Assembly: GCF_013141695.1 (NCBI RefSeq)
Contig: NZ_WHNY01000028.1
Location: forward strand, 1 to 64,000
Reading direction: 5' to 3'
Origin: Paenibacillus plantarum
Lineage (GTDB): Bacteria > Bacillota > Bacilli > Paenibacillales > NBRC-103111
Length of the DNA stretch: 64,000 bases
Under the pieces are notes generated by a model, which made no database searches, was not told the origin of the DNA, and saw only the letters and a list, made by a program, of their open reading frames with translations. Below, one piece after another: positions 45,825-54,691 of this stretch (position 1 is its first letter; every line of letters starts with the position of its first letter). A program made the position numbers and the translations under genes.

Positions 45825-47624
45825 TTGATCTTATTTCTGCTAATTGCCACTCTTGTACCCTTCCTTACCTCCCTTGGCGTCTCCTATTTCTTCACCAAAC
45901 AGAAGGTGACAGAAGATACCCTGACCAACAATTCTGCCCTGCTCTCACAAGGTAAAACGAATCTGGTGAACTATCTGGATGGGGTGGTTCAAGCCTCCCT
46001 CACGATTTACACAGGAAGGACTCTCTCTGGGCTCGATCTGTTCTATGATATTATTCAAACAAAACAAGAAATCGATTATCAGAGTGATAAAGTGATTAAA
46101 AGCGGTCTTCAGGTCATGTCCCATTCTGTGAAGGAAATCAAACAAATTTACCTGTATGCCTCTGTCAGTAATAGTTCTTTCCTAACCAACAATGACATTC
46201 AAGTCAGCATGGCAGGTAAATATGAAGGGCTTAAGCCGTTCCCTGAGGGTAAGCTTGTGTATTTTGAAACAACGCACGAGAGCAACCTATATGGCAAGTC
46301 ACTCTCTGCATATTCTAACCCATCACCAGTTATTTCTATGCACCGTAACATCATGTACTCACCTAGTAATCAATCCATTGGTGAGCTTATTATTGATTTG
46401 AATTTGGACCTCGTTTCTAATATTTCTCAAGGCTTATTCACCCATGATCAAGAGGAACTTTACATTTTAGATGAAACGGGACGTATCGTATTCGGTCCTG
46501 ATCCAAGCAAGTGGGGACTTCAATTAGACGATAATTGGGGGGATGAAGCTGTTCACAGTACCCTTGACAAAGGAAGCTATGAATGGTCGAAAGGCGCTTT
46601 TGCAGGGATTAATATGTATGAGAAAATGCGTACAGACTATTTGAACTGGACGATTGTAAAGCGTCTTCCTTATGAGCAGCTCACCAAGAACGCTCGCCAA
46701 TTGACGTTCATTAACGCCCTCATTCTTTCATTTTCGATGCTGATTGTTATGGCTGGCACGGTATATATTAGCATTCGTTTTACGGCTCCTATCAAACAAT
46801 TGATTCGTTACATTACACGCATTCAAACAGGACAAGCTGGACTAGGTGATCATCAGAGCGACATTGAGTTGACCCGAACCGATGAGATGGGGATACTTGC
46901 GAACCGTTTCCATGGGCTTATGCAGGATTTGAATCAAATGGTGATGCGCGAATATCGATTAGAACTAGCCAATAAATCGAATCAGTTGATGGCGCTTCAG
47001 GCGCAAATCAATCCGCATTTTCTGAATAATGCCTTGCAATCGATCGGAACATTAGCCCTGCAACATGAAGCACCTAAGATCTACACCCTCATTAATTCGT
47101 TAGCTAAAATGATGCATTACAGCATGAACACGAACGAATCTGTCGTTCCTCTTCGCAAAGAAATTGATCATATTAAAGCGTATTTGGAGCTGCAGAAGCA
47201 GCGTTTTGAACACCAATTTGATATTGTCTATGCGATTGAAGAGGGAACTGGTACCATTTCTATTCCTAAAATGATTCTTCAACCGCTTGTTGAAAATTAT
47301 TTCAAGCATGGTTTTAAACCTAGCCAGTCGCAAGGCGTCGGTCTGTTGCACATCGAATCAGAGAAGCTGACTACTCCTGAAGGAGACTACTTGAAGCTTA
47401 CCGTGGCGGACAATGGTATTGGGGTGACAGATCAACGACTCCATGAGGTCCGAAGTCGACTGAAAGCATCATCCGTTGCCGATGATTCCTATATCGGTTT
47501 ACGCAACGTCCTAACGCGTATCCAGCTCTATTTCAATGATGAGGCAACTTTGGAGATTGACCATGTTCATCCCCAAGGTGTGCGGATTGTCATCCATATT
47601 CCGATGAAAAAGGGAGTTACCTGA
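45825..47624 (+). CDS. YesM-type sensor histidine kinase, start uncertain
   Basis: This 599-residue sensor has two membrane segments (about 1-22 and 295-318), an extracytoplasmic sensor between them, HAMP, and a His_kinase/HATPase module. The phosphoacceptor His is near residue 398 in LQAQINPHFLNNALQ. The start is odd. The chosen TTG at 45825 has no ribosome binding site and cuts into a normal-looking N-terminus: the same frame reads back through IRHSIRNK to a stop at 45792 with no ATG or GTG. An ATG at 45791 reads MKSDTTQYS and stops after nine codons in another frame, so a one-base indel may separate start and body. It should act with the regulator one base downstream on the divergent transporter. 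Confidence 0.85.
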   Translation: MILFLLIATLVPFLTSLGVSYFFTKQKVTEDTLTNNSALLSQGKTNLVNYLDGVVQASLTIYTGRTLSGLDLFYDIIQTKQEIDYQSDKVIKSGLQVMSHSVKEIKQIYLYASVSNSSFLTNNDIQVSMAGKYEGLKPFPEGKLVYFETTHESNLYGKSLSAYSNPSPVISMHRNIMYSPSNQSIGELIIDLNLDLVSNISQGLFTHDQEELYILDETGRIVFGPDPSKWGLQLDDNWGDEAVHSTLDKGSYEWSKGAFAGINMYEKMRTDYLNWTIVKRLPYEQLTKNARQLTFINALILSFSMLIVMAGTVYISIRFTAPIKQLIRYITRIQTGQAGLGDHQSDIELTRTDEMGILANRFHGLMQDLNQMVMREYRLELANKSNQLMALQAQINPHFLNNALQSIGTLALQHEAPKIYTLINSLAKMMHYSMNTNESVVPLRKEIDHIKAYLELQKQRFEHQFDIVYAIEEGTGTISIPKMILQPLVENYFKHGFKPSQSQGVGLLHIESEKLTTPEGDYLKLTVADNGIGVTDQRLHEVRSRLKASSVADDSYIGLRNVLTRIQLYFNDEATLEIDHVHPQGVRIVIHIPMKKGVT

Positions 47625-47625
47625 T

Positions 47626-49254
47626 ATGAAAGTACTACTCGTAGATGATGAGAAGCACGTGCGCGATGCCATCCGACTACTGGTGAATTGGAAGCAATAC
47701 GGGATCGATACCATATTAGAAGCGTCCGATGGAGAAGCAGCGACTGCCTTGGTAAGCAGTGAACATCCGGAGATTATTATGACCGACATGATGATGCCCA
47801 TCATGAACGGTGTCAAGCTGCTTGAATGGCTGCATCGCCATGCGCCTGACGCCAAGACGATCGTCATCAGCGGTCATGACGACTTCTCTTTACTGCGGCA
47901 CACTGTGAAGTATGGTGGGACGGATTATATTTTGAAGCCGATAGATCCGGATCAATTGAACGAAGCTTTGGACAAAGCGATTCAGACTTGGCTCAAGGAT
48001 GAGGAGCAGAGGCATGCGAATCGCGAGCTGAATATCGAGGTTAACCAATTCAAGCCTATTTACTGGGATAAGCTGCTTTCCGCGTTAATAGCCGAACCTG
48101 GCACCTACGAACCAGTGGCTGACCAACTGGAGCGTGAACTGCATTTATCCAGGAGTGTTGCAACCTGCCGTGTTGCGATTCTCTCTTTAGATACCATGGA
48201 AGCTAGTATTAAAAATAAATTCAGTCAAAATATCGATCTTCTCCTCTTCTCTCTAATTAATATTTGCAATGAATTTCTTGTTCCGCATAAGCGCGGCTAC
48301 GCCTTCCGGCACTTGCACAATTCGAATGAAATTGTGCTCTTCATATGGGCGGCGCCTGCCATGGCAGAAGAACTGTTGGCAACGATTAATGATGGTATTC
48401 GCACCGCCTTGCATGCCAGAGTAGATTTCGGGATTGGAAGTTGCCACAGCTTCCCTATTCAATTGAAGCAATCCTATCAGGAGGCGCGAGACGCCTTGCG
48501 GCAGCGTAACCTGACAACCAAAGAAACGTGGATTCACACCAACTGGCTCCCGAGCAAGGGATCCCAGCAAACGTTAACTTTTCACCAATTTGATGAGCAA
48601 ATTCATCTTGCCCTGCGCAGTGGAAATGTTGAGCAGATCCAGGATATCGTTCAGCACTTGATGGATGCCATCAAAAGTTGTGATGTCATTACACCTGCAC
48701 AGCTCGAGCATTGGTGGGGGGAATATCGGGTGATGATGCGCCGTTGGATCCAGCAATTGATTCCGGATAGCCGTGAGGAAGACATACAGCCTCTTCTTCT
48801 TGAGGATAGCGCAGCCGCGATTATTACGCTTGACGAGAAAGGCCTATTGTCCCTAACTCTCTGGCAGCAAGAGCTTACCCGCAGCCTCATTCAAGTGTCC
48901 AAGCTTCATCTGGAGAGTCAACATAAAGATAACAATGTCATTTTCGAAATCGCTAGCTTTCTAGAAAAGCATTATCATGAAGATATTTCGCTTGCGGATA
49001 TTGCCAGTCGGTTCTATCTAAGCCGTGAGTACATCTCCCGCAAGTTTAAACAGGAGTTCGAAGTCAATCTGTCTGATTACTTAGGACAAATTCGGATGAG
49101 CAAGGCCAAGGTGCTGCTGTGCAATCCGAATCTGCGCATTTCCCAGGTTTCTGAGATGGTCGGTTACCAGGATGAGAAGTATTTCAGCAAAGTTTTCAAA
49201 AAAATGTCGGGGATGACCCCTGGCGAATATCGAAAAACAGCGAATTCTATCTAA
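47626..49254 (+). CDS. YesN-type response regulator with AraC DNA-binding domain
   Basis: This 542-residue regulator has a receiver domain (VDDEKHVRDAI; phosphoacceptor Asp near 54 in IMTDMMMP; Lys in ILKPID), a long central region, and a C-terminal AraC helix-turn-helix pair (EDISLADIASRFYLSREYISRKFK and VSEMVGYQDEKYFSKVFKK). AGGGAG lies ahead of the ATG, one base after the kinase stop. The extended middle part distinguishes it from the 339-residue regulator of the first locus. The divergent sugar transporter is the likely target. Confidence 0.93.
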   Translation: MKVLLVDDEKHVRDAIRLLVNWKQYGIDTILEASDGEAATALVSSEHPEIIMTDMMMPIMNGVKLLEWLHRHAPDAKTIVISGHDDFSLLRHTVKYGGTDYILKPIDPDQLNEALDKAIQTWLKDEEQRHANRELNIEVNQFKPIYWDKLLSALIAEPGTYEPVADQLERELHLSRSVATCRVAILSLDTMEASIKNKFSQNIDLLLFSLINICNEFLVPHKRGYAFRHLHNSNEIVLFIWAAPAMAEELLATINDGIRTALHARVDFGIGSCHSFPIQLKQSYQEARDALRQRNLTTKETWIHTNWLPSKGSQQTLTFHQFDEQIHLALRSGNVEQIQDIVQHLMDAIKSCDVITPAQLEHWWGEYRVMMRRWIQQLIPDSREEDIQPLLLEDSAAAIITLDEKGLLSLTLWQQELTRSLIQVSKLHLESQHKDNNVIFEIASFLEKHYHEDISLADIASRFYLSREYISRKFKQEFEVNLSDYLGQIRMSKAKVLLCNPNLRISQVSEMVGYQDEKYFSKVFKKMSGMTPGEYRKTANSI

Positions 49255-49256
49255 AG

Positions 49257-49286
49257 TTCCGAGAAAATAATGGAATATGCTATACT
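49257..49286 (+). promoter_or_regulatory. Sigma-A-like promoter before the coiled-coil gene
   Basis: TTCCGA and TATACT are separated by 18 bases, just after the regulator stop and about 20 bases before the start at 49307. The -35 is weak, the -10 is good. Confidence 0.5.
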
Positions 49287-49306
49287 AGTAGCAAGAGGTG
49301 ATTTTC

Positions 49307-49738
49307 ATGAGTATGCCCATTGAGAGCGCAACGGCGAATTCTTTTCCCCGCACGTCGAAAGCAACCCGGGTCAAGAAGAAAACGTATGTCTTCCTATTCG
49401 TGGGTTGGGTCATGCTGATCGCAGTCGGAGTAACAGCTACGATGATGTACACTGAACATCTGAGGCAACAAATATCGACCGATATCGCACAGCAAACCCA
49501 GCAGCAATTACAAGTTATTCAGCAAGATTATCAGAATCAAGTCTCTCAGTTGAAGGATAGTGTATCTACCGATATGAAGACTTTGCAAGCCAAGGTAGAT
49601 TCATTGAATGAATTACTGGCATTCACCAAGGATAGCGCTAACAGCAAGACCGATAATAGCAATCAACTTTATACCCAGCTCGCTGACGTCAAGAAGAAGC
49701 TAGATGAGTTGACCAAAAATCTGGATGTGTTGAAATAA
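49307..49738 (+). CDS. Membrane-anchored coiled-coil protein of unknown function
   Basis: The product has 143 residues from the ATG at 49307, preceded by AGAGGTG. A short basic N-terminus (RVKKKTY) precedes one membrane span (VFLFVGWVMLIAVGVTATMMY). The rest is Gln/Asp/Lys-rich and heptad-like (TQQQLQVIQQDYQNQVSQLK, DVKKKLDELTKNLDVL), so it is predicted to be an extracytoplasmic coiled coil. Its stop overlaps the next gene's start (TAATG), so it is probably a partner of the phosphodiester-glycosidase-like protein. Confidence 0.75.
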   Translation: MSMPIESATANSFPRTSKATRVKKKTYVFLFVGWVMLIAVGVTATMMYTEHLRQQISTDIAQQTQQQLQVIQQDYQNQVSQLKDSVSTDMKTLQAKVDSLNELLAFTKDSANSKTDNSNQLYTQLADVKKKLDELTKNLDVLK

Positions 49739-50811
49739 TGACAGCGAGTTCGATTCAGCAAATCAATCGTGTTATGTTGCTGGCCTGCGCACCTTTTCTA
49801 GGTATGCTGATTTGGCTGCTCTTCGTCTCCCTGGATATTTCCATCCCAGTGAAGTCTCCGGTTACTTCAACACCGATCAATCTAGCGCAAGAGACGACCA
49901 CTCTGAACAGCATGTTGACACAGGCGAATTCGGATGCGGTCCAAACGAAAACCGTTATTCAGCAGTATTTCCAGCTGTACGAGAAGAGCACGGCAGAAGT
50001 TACCGCTATGCTCCAAAGCGCAGCTTCCCAAATCGCCAAACCCGGACTTATCTATGATGCACGGATTACAGCTAAGCTTGGCAGTCCGATCCGCCAGGCC
50101 ACCTCCGGCAATATCGACATTCAGCTATTCGCTTTGAATGAAAAACATTATTCAGGTTATGCTCTTAAAGTGAACCTCAAAAGCGATAAAGCGATCAAGC
50201 TCGTATTGGGGAATGATAAGCTCGGCTCCAGTGAAACCACTTTGGCCGCAGCTTCGCGCTATGGCGCTGTTGTTGGCATTAATGCTGGCGGCTTCGCGGA
50301 TGATAATCGCGGTAAACGCTATCCACTTGACACAACAGTAATGAACGGGAAATATGTCAACGGCTTCTTCCCCACCAACAATGATACAGCCTTCATCGGC
50401 TTGAACAAAGATCGCAAGCTGATCGGCGGCAAATTCAGCTCACAATCGGAGCTCGATAAGCTGAATCCGCTGATGGGCTCGACCTTCGTTCCTGTACTGA
50501 TGAAAAATGGCAGCAAGACGTCCATCCCGTACCAATGGCAGAGCTCACCAGCAAGAGCAGCTCGAACCGTGATGGCCAACTATAAGCATGACCAGCTCTT
50601 ATTCCTTGTCACGGATGGCTACGATGAGAGCGGCAACTCAGGCGCTACGCTTGCTGAACTGCAGGATAAGATGCAGCAACTAGGCGTCGTTGATGCTTAT
50701 AACTTGGATGGCGGCGGCTCAACCACGCTGGTCTGGGGTGGCAGCGTGATCAATCGCCCGTCGGATGGTAGACTCCGTCCGCTTGCTACGAACTTCTTGT
50801 TTTTCAAATGA
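49738..50811 (+). CDS. Membrane-anchored phosphodiester glycosidase (NAGPA/DUF2233) family protein
   Basis: This 357-residue protein has an N-terminal membrane anchor (VMLLACAPFLGMLIWLLFVSL), a helical stretch (about 40-100) and a C-terminal NAGPA-like domain (about 110-357), with GINAGGFADDNRG and the family signature NLDGGGSTTLVW. Related domains hydrolyse GlcNAc-1-phosphodiesters, and bacterial members act on wall or exopolysaccharide glycans. It lies outside the membrane by topology. It is coupled to the coiled-coil gene by a TAATG overlap. The family call is solid; the substrate is unknown. Confidence 0.87.
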   Translation: MTASSIQQINRVMLLACAPFLGMLIWLLFVSLDISIPVKSPVTSTPINLAQETTTLNSMLTQANSDAVQTKTVIQQYFQLYEKSTAEVTAMLQSAASQIAKPGLIYDARITAKLGSPIRQATSGNIDIQLFALNEKHYSGYALKVNLKSDKAIKLVLGNDKLGSSETTLAAASRYGAVVGINAGGFADDNRGKRYPLDTTVMNGKYVNGFFPTNNDTAFIGLNKDRKLIGGKFSSQSELDKLNPLMGSTFVPVLMKNGSKTSIPYQWQSSPARAARTVMANYKHDQLLFLVTDGYDESGNSGATLAELQDKMQQLGVVDAYNLDGGGSTTLVWGGSVINRPSDGRLRPLATNFLFFK

Positions 50812-50858
50812 CCCAAATTATTCACACAATATTCGTTTCTTTTTTGGGGATGGTTGGG

Positions 50859-50945
50859 TATAATAAGCCTTAACTATGTGCAAAAATGGTCTTTAACCCT
50901 AATAGGGTACGCTTACGAAGTCAGTTTTCTGCCGAAAACTTTTAG
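50859..50945 (+). promoter_or_regulatory. Promoter and structured leader of a 35-residue membrane peptide
   Basis: A TATAAT (50859-50864) is followed by a leader of about 85 bases with two small hairpins: ACCCTAATAGGGT (50896-50908) and AGTTTT-CTGCCG-AAAACT (50923-50940). The second sits directly against the AGGAGGT ribosome binding site, where it could affect translation. Confidence 0.45.
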
Positions 50946-50956
50946 GAGGTGCAGCA

Positions 50957-51064
50957 ATGTTCGGTTTATCTACAACATTTTGGCTCGTTAATTCCGTTTT
51001 TCTTTTATTCATCGTTGCTATGTTGACGGCTTCCTATAACGAGGACAAAACAAAAGGCCTGTGA
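50957..51064 (+). CDS. 35-residue single-span membrane peptide
   Basis: An ATG at 50957 follows a strong TAGGAGGTG site. The frame reads MFGLSTTFWLVNSVFLLF and onward, one hydrophobic span of about 20 residues, then a charged tail (SYNEDKTKGL) and TGA at 51062-51064. The good promoter, the ribosome binding site and the tidy membrane-plus-charged-tail layout support a real gene. I do not recognise a family. Confidence 0.6.
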   Translation: MFGLSTTFWLVNSVFLLFIVAMLTASYNEDKTKGL

Positions 51065-51184
51065 GAAAACCTCTATCGAGGTCAATCAATGATGAGCGAC
51101 CGCGTTTAGATGTAAGTTTTATCGCCAATAAGAAAGCTGTTTTCGTCTAACGAAAACTTATACTTTCTTATGTGGTAAGCCAAG

Positions 51185-51238
51185 AAAAAAAAGCATCGCC
51201 TTCTCCACTTGGAGGAAGCGATGCTTTTTCTTTTTTTA
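51185..51238. terminator. Bidirectional rho-independent terminator
   Basis: AAGCATCGC and GCGATGCTT pair, extended by TTCTCC/GGAGGAA-like pairing, with A and T tracts on both sides. It serves the AbrB-like gene on the minus strand and can also stop transcripts from the small peptide gene. Confidence 0.88.
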
Positions 51239-51243
51239 AACTA

Positions 51244-51501
51244 CTAGGCTCTCGCCTTAAGCAGGTTCATTTCAGTTATACAAACGCCGCAAATATAACG
51301 ATCTTTGAATTCACTGACACTTTCCATGCTACCGCAGAACACACATTTCGGACGATATCTCTCGAGAATGATATGGTCACCCTGCACAAGAATTTCTACA
51401 GGATCTCCCTCGTTCATCTGGTACCGCTTTCTTAACGATTTAGGTAATACGATTCGTCCCAATTGATCGACTTTACGTACGACTCCAGCTGGCTTCATCA
51501 T
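51244..51501 (-). CDS. AbrB/SpoVT-family transition-state regulator with Cys-rich tail
   Basis: This 85-residue protein has an N-terminal swapped-hairpin DNA-binding domain (VRKVDQLGRIVLPKSLRKRY..NEGDPVEILVQGDHIILERY) like AbrB/Abh. The tail has CVFC and CGVC, four cysteines spaced like a small zinc ribbon; an AbrB tail of this kind is usual in some Bacillaceae. The protein would act as a dimer or tetramer on promoters during growth-phase transitions. AGAGGTG precedes the tandem ATGs at 51501 and 51498. It is monocistronic. Confidence 0.9.
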   Translation of the reverse strand: MMKPAGVVRKVDQLGRIVLPKSLRKRYQMNEGDPVEILVQGDHIILERYRPKCVFCGSMESVSEFKDRYICGVCITEMNLLKARA

Positions 51502-51692
51502 AGGACTTCACCTCTCTTTTCCCAGACGTTTTCTACACTTCCGGTAATTTCACATCGACCAACATTTCCATATCGAGCTTACCGATACTATTCGCCGTGA
51601 ATCATGAAATTCCTTCTGCTAAAGCCCCAAAAACTTTCTTTTCTTGTCAAAAATGTCGGTCGAGCACCAATAAACATAGGATGTAAGTCCCC

Positions 51693-52157
51693 CTACTCGA
51701 GACCTACAAACCCTGTTTGGCGTAATCCCTCATATAAAATAATAGCTGCAGAGTTGGAAAGATTTAACGATCTTACCGTGTCGGACATTGGCAACCGGAT
51801 TAAGGTATCCGGATGCTGACGCAGCAGCTCCTCTGGCAGCCCCTTGGTCTCTTTACCAAACACGAAGAAATCGCCATCTTGGAACGCAAAATCAGAGTAA
51901 CGTTTGCTTGCTTTTGTCGACGCAAAGAAGAATCTATGCCCCTCATACGCTGCCATCACTTCATCGAAAGAATCGTAGTAGTGAATCTTCACCGAATGCC
52001 AGTAATCTAAGCCAGCTCGCTTCAGGGTCTTATCATCGGTGTCAAAGCCAAGTGGTCTCACCAAATGAAGATGAGCACCTGTTGCCGCACATGTGCGAGA
52101 AATATTGCCTGTGTTCGCAGGAATCTCAGGTTCTACTAATACAATATGAAAAGCCAT
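51693..52157 (-). CDS. trmL: tRNA (cytidine/uridine-34 2'-O)-methyltransferase TrmL
   Basis: At 154 residues it matches the single-domain SPOUT enzyme TrmL. Signatures are LVEPEIPANTGNISRTCAATGA at the N-terminus, FGKETKGLPEELL in the middle and the knotted SAM-binding end RLPMSDTVRSLNLSNSAAIILYEGLRQ. It methylates the wobble ribose of tRNA-Leu isoacceptors in the cytoplasm. A GAGGTG site lies 11 bases before the ATG. Confidence 0.95.
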   Translation of the reverse strand: MAFHIVLVEPEIPANTGNISRTCAATGAHLHLVRPLGFDTDDKTLKRAGLDYWHSVKIHYYDSFDEVMAAYEGHRFFFASTKASKRYSDFAFQDGDFFVFGKETKGLPEELLRQHPDTLIRLPMSDTVRSLNLSNSAAIILYEGLRQTGFVGLE

Positions 52158-52211
52158 CTCTATTCATTCACCTCGTTCTCTATCCTATTATAACCTGTTC
52201 TGGAATGCAAT

Positions 52212-52239
52212 TTAACACAGCGTTAACTTTATCTTAATA
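52212..52239 (+). promoter_or_regulatory. Pho-box-like triple direct repeat
   Basis: TTAACA-N5-TTAACT-N5-TTAATA, an exact 11-bp period, lies about 60 bases upstream of the regulator start at 52300. It matches the TT(A/C/T)ACA-type repeats bound by Bacillus PhoP, so autoregulation is plausible. Confidence 0.6.
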
Positions 52240-52299
52240 TCGCGATGATAGAGGTAAGTCATAATAGAATTATCCTTCATTAAAAGGAGCATACCTAAA

Positions 52300-53013
52300 A
52301 TGAAAAAGAAAATTCTAATTGTTGATGACGAACCTTCCATCTCCATGCTGATTGAATTTAACTTGAAGCTTGCCGGATTCGAAGTACACTGCGTGTTCGA
52401 CGGAGAAGCTGTCTTCGGTGCTATTCAATCTTTCCGCCCTGATCTCATTGTCCTTGATCTCATGCTGCCCAAAATGGACGGCTTACAAGTATGCCGCAAG
52501 CTGAGAAGCCAGAATAACCTTGTGCCGATTATTATGTTAACGGCCATGCAGGATCTTACCGATAAAATTGCAGGTTTGGACAACGGTGCAGATGATTACA
52601 TGACGAAGCCCTTCTCACCGCTAGAACTCGTCTCCCGCATTCAAGCGATTCATCGCCGCATCCAGACCCTGCCTTCTACGACGGAAGAAGCACCGATTGC
52701 CATCGGCCAAATCTCCGTCAAAGCCGAGCAGCGCGAAGTGACGATGAATGGCGCTCCGATCGAGTTGACACCGAAAGAATTTGAACTGCTTCTTTTCCTC
52801 TGCAAGCATCGTGGGAAAGTGCTTAGTCGACAACAGCTGCTTCACGGTGTCTGGGACTATCACTTCCTCGGGGATACGCGCATCGTTGACGTCCATATCT
52901 CTCATCTCCGTGATAAGATAGAGCAAAATGCACGTCACCCCGAATATATCATGACCATTCGCAACGTCGGATACAAATTGACGGAACCTGCTATTAAGGA
53001 GTCTTACGCTTAA
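52300..53013 (+). CDS. PhoB/PhoP-type (OmpR family) response regulator
   Basis: This 237-residue protein has a receiver domain (VDDEPSISML; phosphoacceptor Asp in LIVLDLMLP, near residue 53; Lys in YMTKPFSPLELV) and a C-terminal winged helix (ELTPKEFELLLFLCKHRGKVLSRQQLL, TRIVDVHISHLRDKIE, IRNVGYKL). No sensor kinase is adjacent, and the gene ends at a terminator, so it is an orphan at this locus. A Pho-box-like repeat upstream suggests a phosphate-starvation regulator, but WalR/PhoB-type sequences are close and the exact identity is open. AAAGGAG precedes the ATG. Confidence 0.9.
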   Translation: MKKKILIVDDEPSISMLIEFNLKLAGFEVHCVFDGEAVFGAIQSFRPDLIVLDLMLPKMDGLQVCRKLRSQNNLVPIIMLTAMQDLTDKIAGLDNGADDYMTKPFSPLELVSRIQAIHRRIQTLPSTTEEAPIAIGQISVKAEQREVTMNGAPIELTPKEFELLLFLCKHRGKVLSRQQLLHGVWDYHFLGDTRIVDVHISHLRDKIEQNARHPEYIMTIRNVGYKLTEPAIKESYA

Positions 53014-53040
53014 GCTTAGGACTCCAACAAGATGGACATA

Positions 53041-53083
53041 AAAAAGCCTCATCCAGTAGACATCCTACTTGATGAGGCTTCTT
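53041..53083. terminator. Bidirectional terminator between convergent genes
   Basis: GCCTCATC pairs with GATGAGGC, extended by AGTAG/CTACT, flanked by an A tract and TTCTTTCT. It separates the regulator gene (plus) from the exporter gene (minus). Confidence 0.88.
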
Positions 53084-53084
53084 T

Positions 53085-54635
53085 CTATTGACCTTTCAAT
53101 TCTGCTGCGGCTTGCTCAGCTTGCTTATGCTCCAATGATTCGGTCAAGCGCTCTTTACTCATGAGTACTGCTGCTATGATAGCCAAAGCTGTTGGAATCA
53201 GTGCCCACATGAATGTATATGAAATCGAGGATGATAAGCCAGCTGTAATTTTATCAAGTACAGGTGTAGGGATTTGAGCACGCATGTCAGGTGCCAGCAG
53301 CACCCTAGGATCACTAAATGCCGGATTGTCAGCCATGTTGCCTTGCCCGCTTCCAGCAAAAATCTCCTTGAGTTGTGCTGTGAAATCATTCCGTTGAATG
53401 ATTCCGAATAGTGTAATCCCTAAAGTCATACCTAAGGAACGAACGAAGGAGACTGTTGCATTCACAGAACCACGCTGCGATGGATCAAAGTGATGAATCG
53501 CCGCATTGGAAAGTACGGAGAAGCTCGCACCGATCCCAACACCAACGACGATCATGCACATTGTCACATACAAGCGGCTTGTATCTGGTTCAAGCTGTGT
53601 CAACATGAACATACCCGCTGCTAGAATGACAACAAAGACCATCATAATGTTCCGGTATGGCATCTTATTCATTAAGAATCCGCCGCCTACCGCTGAGAAT
53701 ACAGAGCCTACCATCATCGGCAAGAGTACGAGTCCTGAATTGGTCGCTGTTCCGCCAAGTACACCTTGAATATAAATCGGAATATACACAGATGCCGTGA
53801 TAAAGCCCATCCCGCTCAATAATCCAAGCGCATTACTCGTCGTAAACAAACGGTTCTTAAACATCGGGAATGAAATTATCGGTTCGATTACTTTTCTTTC
53901 AATGAGGATAAAGCAAATCGTTAGCACAGTGAAAGCTGCAAACAGTCCGATAATTAAGCTCGAATCCCATGCGTATTTATTTCCACCAAGCTCAAGGGCA
54001 AACATCATGCTGACAACGGCACCAACAAGCGTAGCGGCGCCCCACCAGTCGATCTTCTGCTTCGTATGAATCGGTGACTCTTTGTAGTAGATCGCAATAA
54101 AAATAAGGGCCAAAATACCAAGAGGAATATTGACATAGAAGACCCAATGCCAGTTAATATAATCCGTAATATAGGCGCCAAGCAACGGTCCGAAAATACT
54201 GGACAAACCGAATACCGCACCGAACAAACCGCCTAACTTCCCGCGTTGCTCGACGGGTACCGTGTCAAACATGATCGTGAACGCAATTGGAATCAGCGCT
54301 CCGCCACCGATCCCTTGCAGTGCTCGGTAGATACTAAGCTGTACAATGCTTTCTGCCGTACCACACAAGATGGAAGCGATCAAGAATACAATTAATCCAA
54401 AAATGAAAAAACGTTTACGCCCAAACATATCGGACAACTTCCCAAAAATCGGCATACCCGCCATTTCAGCGACCATATAAGCCGATGTTACCCACACAAA
54501 CTTATCTAGTCCACCGAGATCTCCTACAATGGTTCCCATCGCTGTGGCAACAATTGTATTATCCATTGACGCCATTAACATGGCCAAGAGTAGACCTGCT
54601 AAGACGAAGCCTACTTTATTATTTGAACTCGTCAT
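53085..54635 (-). CDS. DHA2-family (EmrB/QacA-type) drug exporter
   Basis: This 516-residue membrane protein has about 14 hydrophobic segments. It shows MASMDNTIVATAMGTI at the first span, the loop 2-3 motif GKLSDMFGRKR, and ALQGIGGGALIPIAFTI with the antiporter motif C-like segment after it. DHA2 members export drugs or dyes using the proton gradient. It is monocistronic with a terminator shared with the convergent regulator. The substrate cannot be predicted. Confidence 0.93.
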   Translation of the reverse strand: MTSSNNKVGFVLAGLLLAMLMASMDNTIVATAMGTIVGDLGGLDKFVWVTSAYMVAEMAGMPIFGKLSDMFGRKRFFIFGLIVFLIASILCGTAESIVQLSIYRALQGIGGGALIPIAFTIMFDTVPVEQRGKLGGLFGAVFGLSSIFGPLLGAYITDYINWHWVFYVNIPLGILALIFIAIYYKESPIHTKQKIDWWGAATLVGAVVSMMFALELGGNKYAWDSSLIIGLFAAFTVLTICFILIERKVIEPIISFPMFKNRLFTTSNALGLLSGMGFITASVYIPIYIQGVLGGTATNSGLVLLPMMVGSVFSAVGGGFLMNKMPYRNIMMVFVVILAAGMFMLTQLEPDTSRLYVTMCMIVVGVGIGASFSVLSNAAIHHFDPSQRGSVNATVSFVRSLGMTLGITLFGIIQRNDFTAQLKEIFAGSGQGNMADNPAFSDPRVLLAPDMRAQIPTPVLDKITAGLSSSISYTFMWALIPTALAIIAAVLMSKERLTESLEHKQAEQAAAELKGQ

Positions 54636-54691
54636 TCGTACACATTCCTTTACGATTTGTTTTCGCCTAACACCCTACACTTACAGACTTA

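Noticed and set aside
50880..50945. Known riboswitch in the leader of the small peptide gene
   Set aside because: The leader is too short and shows no conserved riboswitch core; only two simple hairpins are visible.
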